A DNA stretch of 64,000 bases from Amyelois transitella (lineage: Eukaryota; Arthropoda; Insecta; Lepidoptera; Pyralidae), in the NCBI RefSeq assembly GCF_032362555.1, contig NC_083505.1, forward strand, positions 9,167,501-9,231,500, given 5' to 3'. Both the position numbers and the translations under genes were made by a program. The notes under the pieces were generated by a model. That model was not told where the DNA came from, did no database searches, and saw nothing but the letters and a program-made list of their open reading frames with translations. Shown here piece after piece: positions 45,122 through 54,920 of the stretch (its first letter is position 1; the number at the start of each line of letters is the position of its first letter).

Positions 45122-47144
45122 ACTGTCGTTTGAAATAAATCTGAATTCTAATAGGGTTATTAAGCGAACTAACATTTTATTATATGTGACACACGAAATA
45201 TTTTCTTTCCACACAGTTGGACACACGTTATTTAGTTTAGCTAGATTTTATAAAGGCTCAATTGCAGCAAAATTTATCAACAACATGTTTTTCTATAAAA
45301 TCACAAAAAATTTTAGACACATTTTTCGACATAACGACAAAAAATTATTTGCAACACAGGTATGACTAAACCACTGCAAGCATGAAATGTCAGTTTCGAT
45401 ATTAATGACAAGCGTAATCTCATTTATTTGTTTACTTATAAGAAAAACGTATTAATTATATTCGTTGAGAGAAATGCATTTTAGAATTGCGTTGTATATC
45501 ACATATTGTTTCACTTTAAAATTGTAAAAATTATAAAATGATTTAATTTTATAGTAAAATTATATTTCATTTTAATTGTGATATTTTGCTTCAGTATCAA
45601 GCATAAATTATCTTTCTAATGTTTTACTGTAATAAAATTTACTGTGCGGCGACAGCATCGCAGGTGACCGCGTAAGTTGCATACAACTTCGTATAAAGTA
45701 ACTCGAGTGTGTGAGGTGCGGCCTTTGCGGTCACCCTAAGACCAAATTTTCGCAGGTAACTTATATACTTTTACATTGATGGAGTGTAATATTTTGCACA
45801 ATGTAATAATACTGTTCTAAACTTTTAACGAAATCATACAATTGGCCAGTAAAAAAAAGTAGCTACTACCTAGGTTTTTAATATTCATATTTACAGTCAT
45901 TAATTGATAAGTTAAGATTACTTTATGATCCGATGATTAGTATGCGTTTTAAGATACATAGTAACAAATATATAAAATAGTTTTACCCCAATCAAGCCGA
46001 AAAATGAGGGCTTTTTGAAATGAAATTTTGCAAATTCCCCATCGTTTATTTGTCGGCATATTTTTATTTACGGTCTTAGTTACGGAATTGAGAAAAGAGA
46101 TTTTTTTGGACTTTTTACGACAAAATATTTCTTATGGATTGAATATTTTTCTTCCTCTAACAAGGTTATAATAATGAAATAAGTAGTAAAAAAACAATTT
46201 TATTAGATAGATTTATGCTTTTCTTCTCATAATCGATCTGCGGTCATTAAATCAAATATGTTCAATGACTATTTTTTGTTGAATTCTTACTTCCTTACAC
46301 GAATCGAAAATTTTAAATTACATATATTATAACCTGAGAATATTTTTATTCTTGCACGTATTGTGATAACCATTGTTTTAGTTTAAGTGTAGCTTTTTAT
46401 GTATATACTTTTTGAAAAACCTATTTATAGATGTTTGTATATCATGTGACCATAAATTATATTGTTTCCTCAAGATAAGCAAAGGTTCATGCAAATTCAA
46501 ATTTATAAGTGTGGGCCGATAAAGTTGATTATCAGAAAAAATATTAAACATAGAATTACTTTTTTGAGACTGATTGGAGATCATGGATGCAGCGTTGCAG
46601 GTATACAGACATGTGTAAACATATTTTAAGTACTATAAAGGTGACTGATATTTTATACATTTGTAGCCATATAGATAATAAATCTTATATTTACAATTTG
46701 ATTTTTGATTCTCGTTGTTTCTTACTAATATCTTCCCATAAAGACGCGTTTCTTGTAAAATAATAACTTCTACGTCTACCTGATAATTGTTTTGTTCTAT
46801 TTGCACATGGGTGCTAAGTTATCATCATCATTTAAGCGGAAAGGTGCTGTCTGTTTGACATAGGGTTGCCAGGTCGCTATAATTAAGTAATGGCCGGACA
46901 GACTTCAGGGTCAGGTCAGGGCTATGAATCCCGTCCAAAATTGTGTAAAGGAAAAAATCCAAAAATCCGCTTTTTAGGTCAACCTATACAATTCAGATTG
47001 ATAGACCCTAAGGAAAACTGCACGTTCCATGCAACCCAATGTGTAGTGTATAGCCAAGATCTAATCTAGAAACTGCATAATGAAAAACAAATTTATACAT
47101 CTTTACACTTATCACGATTCTTGCATATTACATACATTAATATC

Positions 47145-47270
47145 ACGGGGTAGACAGAGCCAACCGTCTCGAAAGATTGACAGGGCCCAATAGTGGAATT
47201 GCGATTCCAATAGTGACAGGTTGATTTGATACTAGCCCATCGCCTTAAAGAGAAACTCAAGCCTTGCATA
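47145..47270 (-). repeat. SINE copy, diverged
   Basis: It begins with atcacggggtagacagagcc, keeps 'aatagtgacaggttg' and 'ctagcccatcgcc', and decays afterwards. The following 47,280-47,370 resembles LINE 3' sequence (cattcataaatcttttcatg, agacctgacattttatcag). Confidence 0.65.
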
Positions 47271-47965
47271 TGTTTGATTTATATTCATTCATAAATCTTT
47301 TCATGTAAGGTCGTTGGTTTAATGTAGTCCGTGTAGACCTGACATTTTATCAGAACGTACCTACTTACCTACCTGTTTGAGCAAGGTAGTCCTTGCAACG
47401 GGTCATCTAAGCCTTTCCCTTTTAACCGTGTGTATTTCAAACAAATCGGAGTAATTGTCTTCTTTTATTCCGATTTAATGTGACCTTACATTTAAATTTA
47501 TAGTAGTTTTCTTCAAATAGAATGAAATGTAACAAAGGAGTGGTACGATATGAGTTATGCGCTAGACCCAATACGTTTACCTGTGAGAGACTTGTTACAC
47601 TAATCAATTTACAAAATTGATCGGGGCTTCACCAAAACAATTTGCCCTTCATAAAAGCAAATTAATTCGGAACCAATTACACGATATAAGCGGCATTAGA
47701 TTCCCTGTAATTTCGGGGGCCATGTGGCTAATGTCCTCATATCAGTTCGGCTCATACTTTACGTGATAGGTATTTGTTGATTGGTTTCTTGTAAGTGAAT
47801 TGGTTGCGTGTTATTACTACAACGTTATGAGAGGGTCAGCGCAGGGGTATAAAGAATTAAGGGATATTACATATAGGTACATTACTCATATTGGTAAGTA
47901 CATTGACTTGATATTATGTTACTGCATATACGATTGTGAATATGCATGAAGATTTAGAATATTAT

Positions 47966-48245
47966 TTATACATACATACATATAATCACGTCTATATCCC
48001 TTGCGAGGTAGACAGAGCCAACAGTCTCGAAAAGACTGATATACCACGTTCAGCTGTGTAGCTTTATAAAGGAATTGAGATTCAAATAGTGACAGGTTGC
48101 TAGCCCATCGCCTAAAAGAAGAATCCCAAGTTTATAAGCCTATCCCTTAGTCGCCTTTTACAATATCCATGGCAACGAGATGGAGTGGTCCTATTCTTTT
48201 TTTTATTGGTGCCGGGAACCACACGGCACACGGAGAGTTTAAGAG
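47966..48245 (-). repeat. SINE, complete copy
   Basis: It runs from the (TACA)n tail through 'tcacgtctatatcccttgcg' to the head 'gccgggaaccacacggcac'. The flanks share GAATATTAT (47957-47965 and 48246-48254), a possible 9-bp target duplication; in that case about 16 bases (acggagagtttaag) after the usual head belong to the insertion. The RNA sense is the minus strand. Confidence 0.82.
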
Positions 48246-49439
48246 GAATATTATGTATCTGCTTTTGATTTACAAGATACTTAACGATATTTTTTTTTCT
48301 AGACATTCATAGGAAAATAAAAGAAACCTGTACCTGTGGGTTAAATGGTTGAAATATAGGTTAGATGTGTGGCTTGTGAACACAGCATAACCTGTGTGTT
48401 CCACAGGTCACTAAACTACTCGTATCTATGTGATGAGTTCTTACGTTTAAAAAACGACATTTACTGACGGATTGACTGATATTATATCAACGCACAGCCA
48501 AATCTGCTTGGTCTAGAGCCTTGGTCAAGAGATGAAATCTCTAGATCAATCTGGTATGTAGGTACCTTTTATAGTCTACTAAAAAGGGATTACCATTTGT
48601 AAACAAAAAAAGTGGAAAATGAGACAGGAGCCGCGGGCGCATTGTAGTAAATGTTATGATGATTTTTATTTTAGATTCTGATTAGAAAAAATCTTTTCCA
48701 CGATAAATTGTATTCGATAAAACCTTATACCTACTTAAACGAAGTACACACAGACATAAGTACCACTTATAGGTAGGTAACGTGCATAAAAAACCTACTT
48801 AAGTGTTGATTCAGTGTTGGAGCGGCATTCTACCCCACAACCCTCAAATTGCCTAATTGAATCGCGTGGGTTGTCTGTTTAAACACGACCACTTTCTGTT
48901 ACAGGTCCTTTGAGGGTTACCAGGGATCCAGAGACTTGGCCTTGTTACACAGAAAGATAATGATAAGTGGCACGCGAATATGTTTTTACTTGCGACGAAA
49001 TAAAGGTAGTAGGTACCTGTTGTAAGGCTTTGCAACTTCTCGGAGGCCAAGATCTGGTTTGATAGTGTTAGCCTACCTTAGGTAGTTTTAAGAGAGTTTA
49101 AGAGGAATACGAGTTTTTACCATGTCATACAAACGTTAAATGTAATTTCTGACATAAATATAAGTGTATCAGTCTCGTCGTAGAATTTAGATAATTATAT
49201 AAAGGACATAAGCGCTAACAACTATCTACTTATACCTACTTATGCTAAGAACCGGAGCTTCGAAGCAAATAGCTGTGATGAATAAATAGTTGTCACTTAT
49301 TTTATAGAAGAAAGGTAAGCAAGTCAGTTGTACCTATTGTAAGAGAAGGAGTTTCCGATTTAAAAAAATATTATATTTATCTTCATGTCTGTTTTATGAG
49401 GAATACTAGAAGAACGGATTTAGTGTGTGCAGGGAAGTT

Positions 49440-49830
49440 CTTAAGAAGCAACTTTGTCTTAAGCGCGCCCTGCAACCGCCATAAATCAACCTTTCAGAAT
49501 TTACGACGGCCCTCCGCAAATCGGTTTATATTTTCGATAAATAAAATTGGCGCGGGTTTTGCGAGGTAAGCAGAGGCCGTTAGGAGCGCGTCGCCCGATG
49601 CCGCCAGCTGCCGCGTGCACATAAACCCAACTACCCTCGCGTTTTCTTGCTGACAATTTTTTCCTACTCCGGTCATTACGCAGCTGGGCCCCGAGACAAA
49701 ACGGCGAATCGTTTAAGCCCTCTCCGGAGACCGTCCAATTTTATTGTTTGTACCTAGTCGAAATTGATATGCCGCGCGAGTGGCGACCTCGCCGGATCGT
49801 TTCACTGATGGACACAGTTCTTCTTTGGCC
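49440..49830. promoter_or_regulatory. GC-rich non-coding block, candidate regulatory DNA
   Basis: This CpG-bearing stretch (ggcgcgggttttgcgagg, gcgcgtcgcccgatgccg) is out of character with its AT-rich flanks and has no repeat or convincing reading frame. It lies some 500 bases upstream of the small membrane-protein gene and may be its control region. Confidence 0.35.
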
Positions 49831-50307
49831 TGAATCTATTTTTGCGACGTTAACATTGACAGGTATTTACAAAAGTGTTCATTCTTGATGTTTTGATTTC
49901 AGTTAATTTTATTTCAGATTACTACCTTTACACAAAAAGTAGCTAGTAAGCACCCAAGCTAAGGTTTGAATTTCATGCTCTGTGTTGGCTTTGTTCTTAT
50001 GAACTTCCCCAGTGAACTTCTTGGTTAAGCAACATAGACCTTATAATTATACTTTAAGATTGTAGAGTTTGAGATACTCACGAGATCACAGAGTTTGAGT
50101 CTCAGACACTGAGCTCAGACCTGAGTACTGAAATTGAGCCATAGTTACATCCCCCGTATGCTTGACACGTGTGCAGCTTCAATTCCTCTAACTAAAAACT
50201 TCTTTATACCTGTACTGAAAAGTTCTATTACAAAATTTTGACAAAAGCTTGTCTAACATTAGTCAATCATAAGAAAAATGTAGTGTAGCATTTTTTCTAC
50301 AAAAGTG

Positions 50308-51254
50308 ATGTCTAGCAACAAAAATGAGTGTGATACGGTAGTGGTGGTGATTGCCATCGTTGTGTTCGCGCTGCCATTAACTTTACTCATCCCCGACTTC
50401 TCCGTGTGGGACGTGGTACCCAAGGTTCGGGTCATTAGGTTCCATGTACTCCAGCAGCATCTTTCATGGCCACAACTCAATGCCATTGTTGTAGCGCTCT
50501 TGATTTTATTCTTCAGCCTTTACCTTGAAATTCGAAAGCGGAAGTAAGCATAATTTATGATCAATTCAAGATTTCTTTTTTAAAATAATTAATAACTACC
50601 TATATGGTACATTCACAAAAAGAAGTAATGAACAGTTGATAGCGCCCAGCCTAAAACATTGCGCGATATCGCTGAAATTTGATTTATTAAAATAACCATA
50701 ATAAAAGCATCTCAATATGCAAGTTGCTTCAGGTATTTAAATTATTTTTTTATATTAATAGGATATTTTTAATGTGTTCGCTAAACGCATTTAGGTAATA
50801 AATGTTTATAAACAACACACCTACACCATAGGCCTAGTTGATATATTTAATTATAAGACCATACATCTTAAGAAAATTTCCGTATTCATAGTACTTTATT
50901 AACTGACTTTATTTAATTTCTTATTATATATCTAACACATATTTAACTGCGTGTTTTCCTAATACATAAGTGCTTTCGTAAGTACATTTTATTAAGAGCT
51001 CATTATATTGAGCATTTTGTTATTGCAGCCTTGACGACATGGTCGAGAAAGTCCTGACCGTGAGTCAAGCCACCGATACAGTCATGCTGGAAGAGAAGAA
51101 CCGCCAAGCTGCCGCTCTGCGTTTGTGCGTGGAGCTGCTAGATGTCTCCGCGGAGCACTACGAACACCTGGTGCTGCTGCGTGACGAGCTCGCCAGGAAA
51201 GACAAACCCAACCAGCAACCACCAGTTATAGAACCCAGCGGGTCCATGTTGTGA
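50308..51254 (+). CDS. Small two-helix membrane protein with coiled-coil tail, unknown function
   Basis: There are two exons, 50308-50543 and 51029-51254, joined AA|GTAAGC to TTGCAG|C in phase 2, giving 153 residues. I do not recognise the family. Residues 11-31 (VVVVIAIVVFALPLTLLIP) and about 55-73 (LNAIVVALLILFFSLYLEI) are strong membrane helices, joined by a loop of about 23 residues. A basic RKR cluster follows the second helix, which by the positive-inside rule puts the C-terminus in the cytosol. Residues 80-140 are charged and heptad-like (MVEKVLTVSQATD, LRLCVELLDVSAEHYEHLVLL), likely a short coiled coil. The C-terminal exon has a GC-rich third codon position, typical of real coding DNA here. 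An AATAAA lies 11 bases after the stop. A diverged copy of the end of exon 2 follows at 51358. Confidence 0.72.
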
Positions 51255-51264
51255 TTTTTGGACT

Positions 51265-51270
51265 AATAAA
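51265..51270 (+). terminator. Polyadenylation signal of the membrane-protein gene
   Basis: AATAAA, ten bases beyond the stop codon, inside 'ggactaataaattattg'. Confidence 0.55.
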
Positions 51271-51357
51271 TTATTGTCAAACGGTCTAATCTTTGTGGGT
51301 TCTACGTCGCATTTTTCGTAACTATTTTTCAGAGCGCCGAGATATAGGTAGTATTTG

Positions 51358-51450
51358 GAGCAGTGCGAACATCTGATGCTGCTGCATGATGAGCTCGCCA
51401 GGAAATATAAGCCGAACCAGCAGCTAGGGCCCAGTAGGTGCATGTTGTGA
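51358..51450 (+). pseudogene. Diverged tandem copy of the last-exon end of the membrane-protein gene
   Basis: Read in frame, it gives EQCEHLMLLHDELARKYKPN and then QQLGPSRCML and a stop. This is clearly related to the real C-terminus (EHYEHLVLLRDELARKDKPN, then QQPPVIEPSGSML), including the same terminal ML and TGA. An in-frame TAG lies just before it (about 51349-51351), although a pyrimidine tract and CAG precede it near 51331. It is best read as a partial duplication that has decayed. Use as an alternative 3' exon would need a different phase. Confidence 0.78.
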
Positions 51451-51639
51451 TTAATGTCAACTTGTCCATCTACAGACACTTCTTTACTCCTTCGTTCCTT
51501 CCCAGACACAACCGAAATTAAAGGCTTCAAAAATAAATCACATCTTATTACTTAAACTTATACGTAGCAGTTTCCGATCTTTTACTCCAGGTTTAAATAA
51601 AAAGGTCAGTTAAGAGGGCACAGCAAACCATTGCATTGG

Positions 51640-51830
51640 ATTTTTATTCAACGCTTTGTTCTAGAAGTGTTCATTAGAGCAAGTGTCTCCGGGGTCCCGC
51701 GGGACATTGTCGACGTGAAAAAACCAATCTGGGCTGGCAATTATTGCAAATGATCTAATTAGAAGCCGAGACGTTGGCGGTGGTGCTTGCTTTGCCGTCA
51801 GCTCGCGGGGGTTTTCACCTTTTAGTTTTT
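51640..51830. promoter_or_regulatory. GC-rich block with homeodomain-type sites
   Basis: The block contains TCTAATTAG, a palindromic homeodomain-type site, among GC-rich segments (ctccggggtcccgcgggaca, gccgtcagctcgcggggg). There is no repeat or good reading frame. This is a candidate enhancer only. Confidence 0.3.
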
Positions 51831-52729
51831 TTACTTTTAACCACTTTTTAACTAACGCTACTGTACATTAGGATATAAGGTTTAATATGTTTACTTCAAA
51901 ATAAGTTCTTATAATAAAAAGTCCGTCCTATAAAGTTTCTAATTGAATTTGCTTAGAAAAATGTTTCATTAAAATACTAACCGCTACCATCGCATCGGTT
52001 TTTAGATTGGAGGTTGTAAAACGTGCAATGGGATTCGTGCATAATTATATATTTATTACTGTGGATTGACGGAATATTTCGTTATTGGAAACAATCAATT
52101 ATAAAGTTAGTTTACTATCCGTTTATCAAAATACCTATAGTAAGTAAGTGCTTAACATTCGGTTTAAGTGCCTAAGTTACACCGTAAAGCAAAAACTCCT
52201 TTCTATTACTACCGTCCTTTGTACCGTCGGATACAGTAGCGCCAGTAGCGTCACCTACTGTCGGATTTAGTGTTTTGATCAAGGTTTAAAGCCAAAATGA
52301 GTTTTTTGATTCAATCCACCCTGCACCTTCATTTATTTCTTCCTCTTCTATGTCATATCCTCAAAACCGAGGAGAGTGAGCTTCTTCGAGCATTATAAGC
52401 TGCTCTCTTCGCAAAGGCACTCCAGGAAAAACGATCTAGTTGGTACTCTGCTCCAAAGAGAATGGTACGCGTGATTTTTAAAAATTGTATAATGAACATT
52501 TTTGTTTGTTATTAAATAGATTATCTTTGTTATTTAATTAGTCAATGTCTTGAGGCGACGTCGACAGAACAGATCACAATGTGTATTTTACGACCCACGA
52601 TCCCAAAGCACGGTTTACTGCACGCGGTCGTTAATTCGCGACTAAATAAACTTCAGTCTTCATTGCAAGTTTGTCGCTGATCTCATTCACGCTCATAATT
52701 TTGGCTGGTTTTATACTGACAACTACAGT

Positions 52730-52905
52730 AAGCTCGCGACACCGCCTGCGCAAAGCGAAAAATCGCATTATTTTCCTTTCCCTCTTGATTTCGAGAAAAT
52801 CCTCCTTAATATGCCCTTAGACCACACAAGGAACCTATGTAATGCCAAATTTCAAATCTCTTAAACCAGCCATTTGGACTGTGCGTTGTAATCTCGGTTA
52901 ATTAT
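52730..52905. repeat. Dispersed repeat related to the 281-bp array
   Basis: The string 'aaggaacctatgtaatgcca', then 'aatttcaaatctcttaaacc' and 'ggactgtgcgttg' follows the same skeleton as the last unit of the 28740-29470 array (aaggaacctacattccaaat, gactgtgcgttg). Confidence 0.6.
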
Positions 52906-53303
52906 TGCCTTTTTATATATTAAGGTTGTTATTGCCAACGGCTCCGCAATTTTAAAATCACGTATTTCTAGTTCTGTTCCTATGCGAATTCACAAAAAAT
53001 CTACATATTACACTTCTTACGCTGAGTAATTTCAGCTGCGCGTTGTACGTTAGTCAGAAAGTTCTATTACACTGACTGATTATGTATGATAAATTGGCGA
53101 TTGATTAGAATTAATAATAACTAACTAGTTACAAACACACTCAGTTACTAACTGTATTTTTTTAACACGAAGAATAATATACAACCACATTTGTATATAT
53201 ATTCAGTAGCGTACCTACTAAGGAACATTTATGCATGTATTTCCAAACATGGTGGCTGCACACGCCTCCTCTGTTTTCATCAGACAGCTCCTCCGGGAGC
53301 GGC

Positions 53304-53444
53304 TCAACCGTTGCAAAAATAAAATAAAACTGTTATTGAGATAAGCATCTGCTCGGCTTTCGCTAAGTCCCGCTGCGTCGCGTTGAGCAATGTACTGAGA
53401 TATGTTCGGATTACCCGCAGTCGCTTCCGTTCCTGTTGGAACAA
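53304..53444 (-). other. Candidate minus-strand exon, unassigned
   Basis: A GC-rich stretch follows a usable acceptor (TATGTTTCAG, AG at 53447-53446). In one frame it reads LFQQERKRLRVIRTYLSTLL and then NATQRDLAKAEQML before a stop, an amphipathic helix-like sequence. I find no matching exon nearby and no donor. It could be a terminal exon of a gene off the right side, or chance. Confidence 0.25.
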
Positions 53445-53600
53445 ACTGAAACATAATAATTGCTGAAGTTATTCAGCTGCCGTCTTGAATTCTCGCTTGG
53501 TCTAGAGGTAGGTTGGTTTTAATCACTGTATTATTTCTTGTAATTTCATAAAAAAAATAGTTTTTTTATAATATCGGGTAAGTGCTTTTTTATTTACATA

Positions 53601-53894
53601 TATACATACATATGGTCACGTCTATATTCCTTGCGGGGTAGACAGAGCCAACAGCCTTGAAAAGATTGAATGGCCACGTTCAGCTATTTAATAATATCTA
53701 TTAATAGGCTTAATGATAGAATTGAGATTCAAATAGTGACAGGTTGCTAACCCATCGCCTAAAAAAGAATCCAAAGTTTGTAAGCCTATCCCTTAGGTGC
53801 CTTTTATGACATCCATGCGAAAGAGATGGAGTGGTCCTTTTCTTTTTTGCATTGGTGCCGGGAACCACACGGTCATGCCGGGAACCACACGGTC
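53601..53894 (-). repeat. SINE copy with duplicated head
   Basis: This complete copy runs from 'tatacatacatatggtcacg' onward; at the head end, 'gccgggaaccacacggtc' is present twice in succession. The body is otherwise close to the copy at 59598-59828. Confidence 0.82.
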
Positions 53895-54659
53895 GGTCTT
53901 TTTTATTTCATTCATATATTTTGATAACTTTGTAAAATTTTTTCAATTTAAGCTGGACTGATGGCAATTTTCTAATTTTTTTAAGTAGGTACCTAATTTT
54001 AAACCTTAGGTAAGTACATAATGTTTTACAGAGGTATTTCGAATTTGGGACTGATAGACAGAAAAACATTTTTTTTTTGTGCTACAAGTTACGTTAATGT
54101 ACGTAACATACTACTTCTTCATCATTACCGTTTCCCACTATTTACTTGGGGCGGTACAGTATATTAGGTTTTTCCGATTGCTTCTGTCATTTGCCATCTA
54201 AATAGTCACTTATTTCCTTCTTTTTCAGTCTTCCCCTATTTCTAAAACATTCCACTTCCATATTTAGGCCTTTTTAGTCTTCACTTCTTATGTTCAGTCC
54301 GTACCAACACTACCAACCCAACATATTAGGTTCTATTCAGCTTTTCAAAATTAAAAACAAACTTACAAAATAATGTTAATATTAAACGAAATAACCATGT
54401 TTAGGTTTATTTTATCACTTGATGATTCTCTATGCATTTCAAATAATGTTTGTTGTGTTAAAGTATCAAAAGTTGCACTTTTATGTTACTTACCTAATTT
54501 GATTAAATTATTATAAAGAATCGAGATATTATCTACGGAAAGAAGGATCTTTTGTCAAAATGTATACAGTATTTATACTGTTCAATGATAAAGCTGTTAA
54601 TCTAAGTAAATCTGCTACCTAACGTAGGCTGCAGGCTACAACCTCAAGTCTATTTTCTT

Positions 54660-54920
54660 CAGGATCCCTACACCGACCAGTGATTCAGGCGCGGCTTATC
54701 GTTGAAGCAAATTGGCCAGGCCCGCACCTGCAGCGGGCACCTGCCCTGGATTAATTTCTCATCACGCCCGCCATCCCGGCGGATAAAATGAACACGACAT
54801 CCTTGAGAAAAATGCTACTAAGCCTGGAGATGTCATCCGTTTGATTAATAAACCCGGCCTGTTTAGCCCACGTTTTCATGGCCTTTACGGTTACGGCGCC
54901 TCGCTATGAAATTGAGCGGG
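54660..54920. promoter_or_regulatory. GC-rich non-coding block, candidate enhancer
   Basis: The stretch includes 'cccgcacctgcagcgggcac' (CACCTG E-box type motifs), 'ggattaatttctc' (GGATTA-type homeodomain core) and 'ttgattaataaacccgg'. It has no open frame and no repeat family. The density of sites is suggestive, not proof. Confidence 0.3.

Larger units (their letters stand above)
44143..50307. other. Intergenic, 6.2 kb
   Basis: No coding exon is supported here. Contents are an AT-rich left part, a perfect hairpin at 45088-45121, a GC-rich patch near 45650-45740 with an inverted GGTGACCGC pair, SINE copies at 47145-47270 and 47966-48245, and a GC-rich block at 49440-49830. Confidence 0.5.

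Noticed and set aside
48233-49109. Exact 18-base repeat gagagtttaagaggaata at 48233 and 49092
   Set aside because: Purine-rich, AT-biased and isolated; it may be chance, and no element boundary fits both sites.
51138-51530. 130-codon minus-strand frame
   Set aside because: Antisense to the membrane-protein exon and its duplicated tail; no independent support.
53218-53454. 78-codon minus-strand frame (FVPTGTEATAG...)
   Set aside because: It overlaps the candidate exon in another frame and shows no pattern; at most one frame can be real, and I prefer the helix-like one with low confidence.
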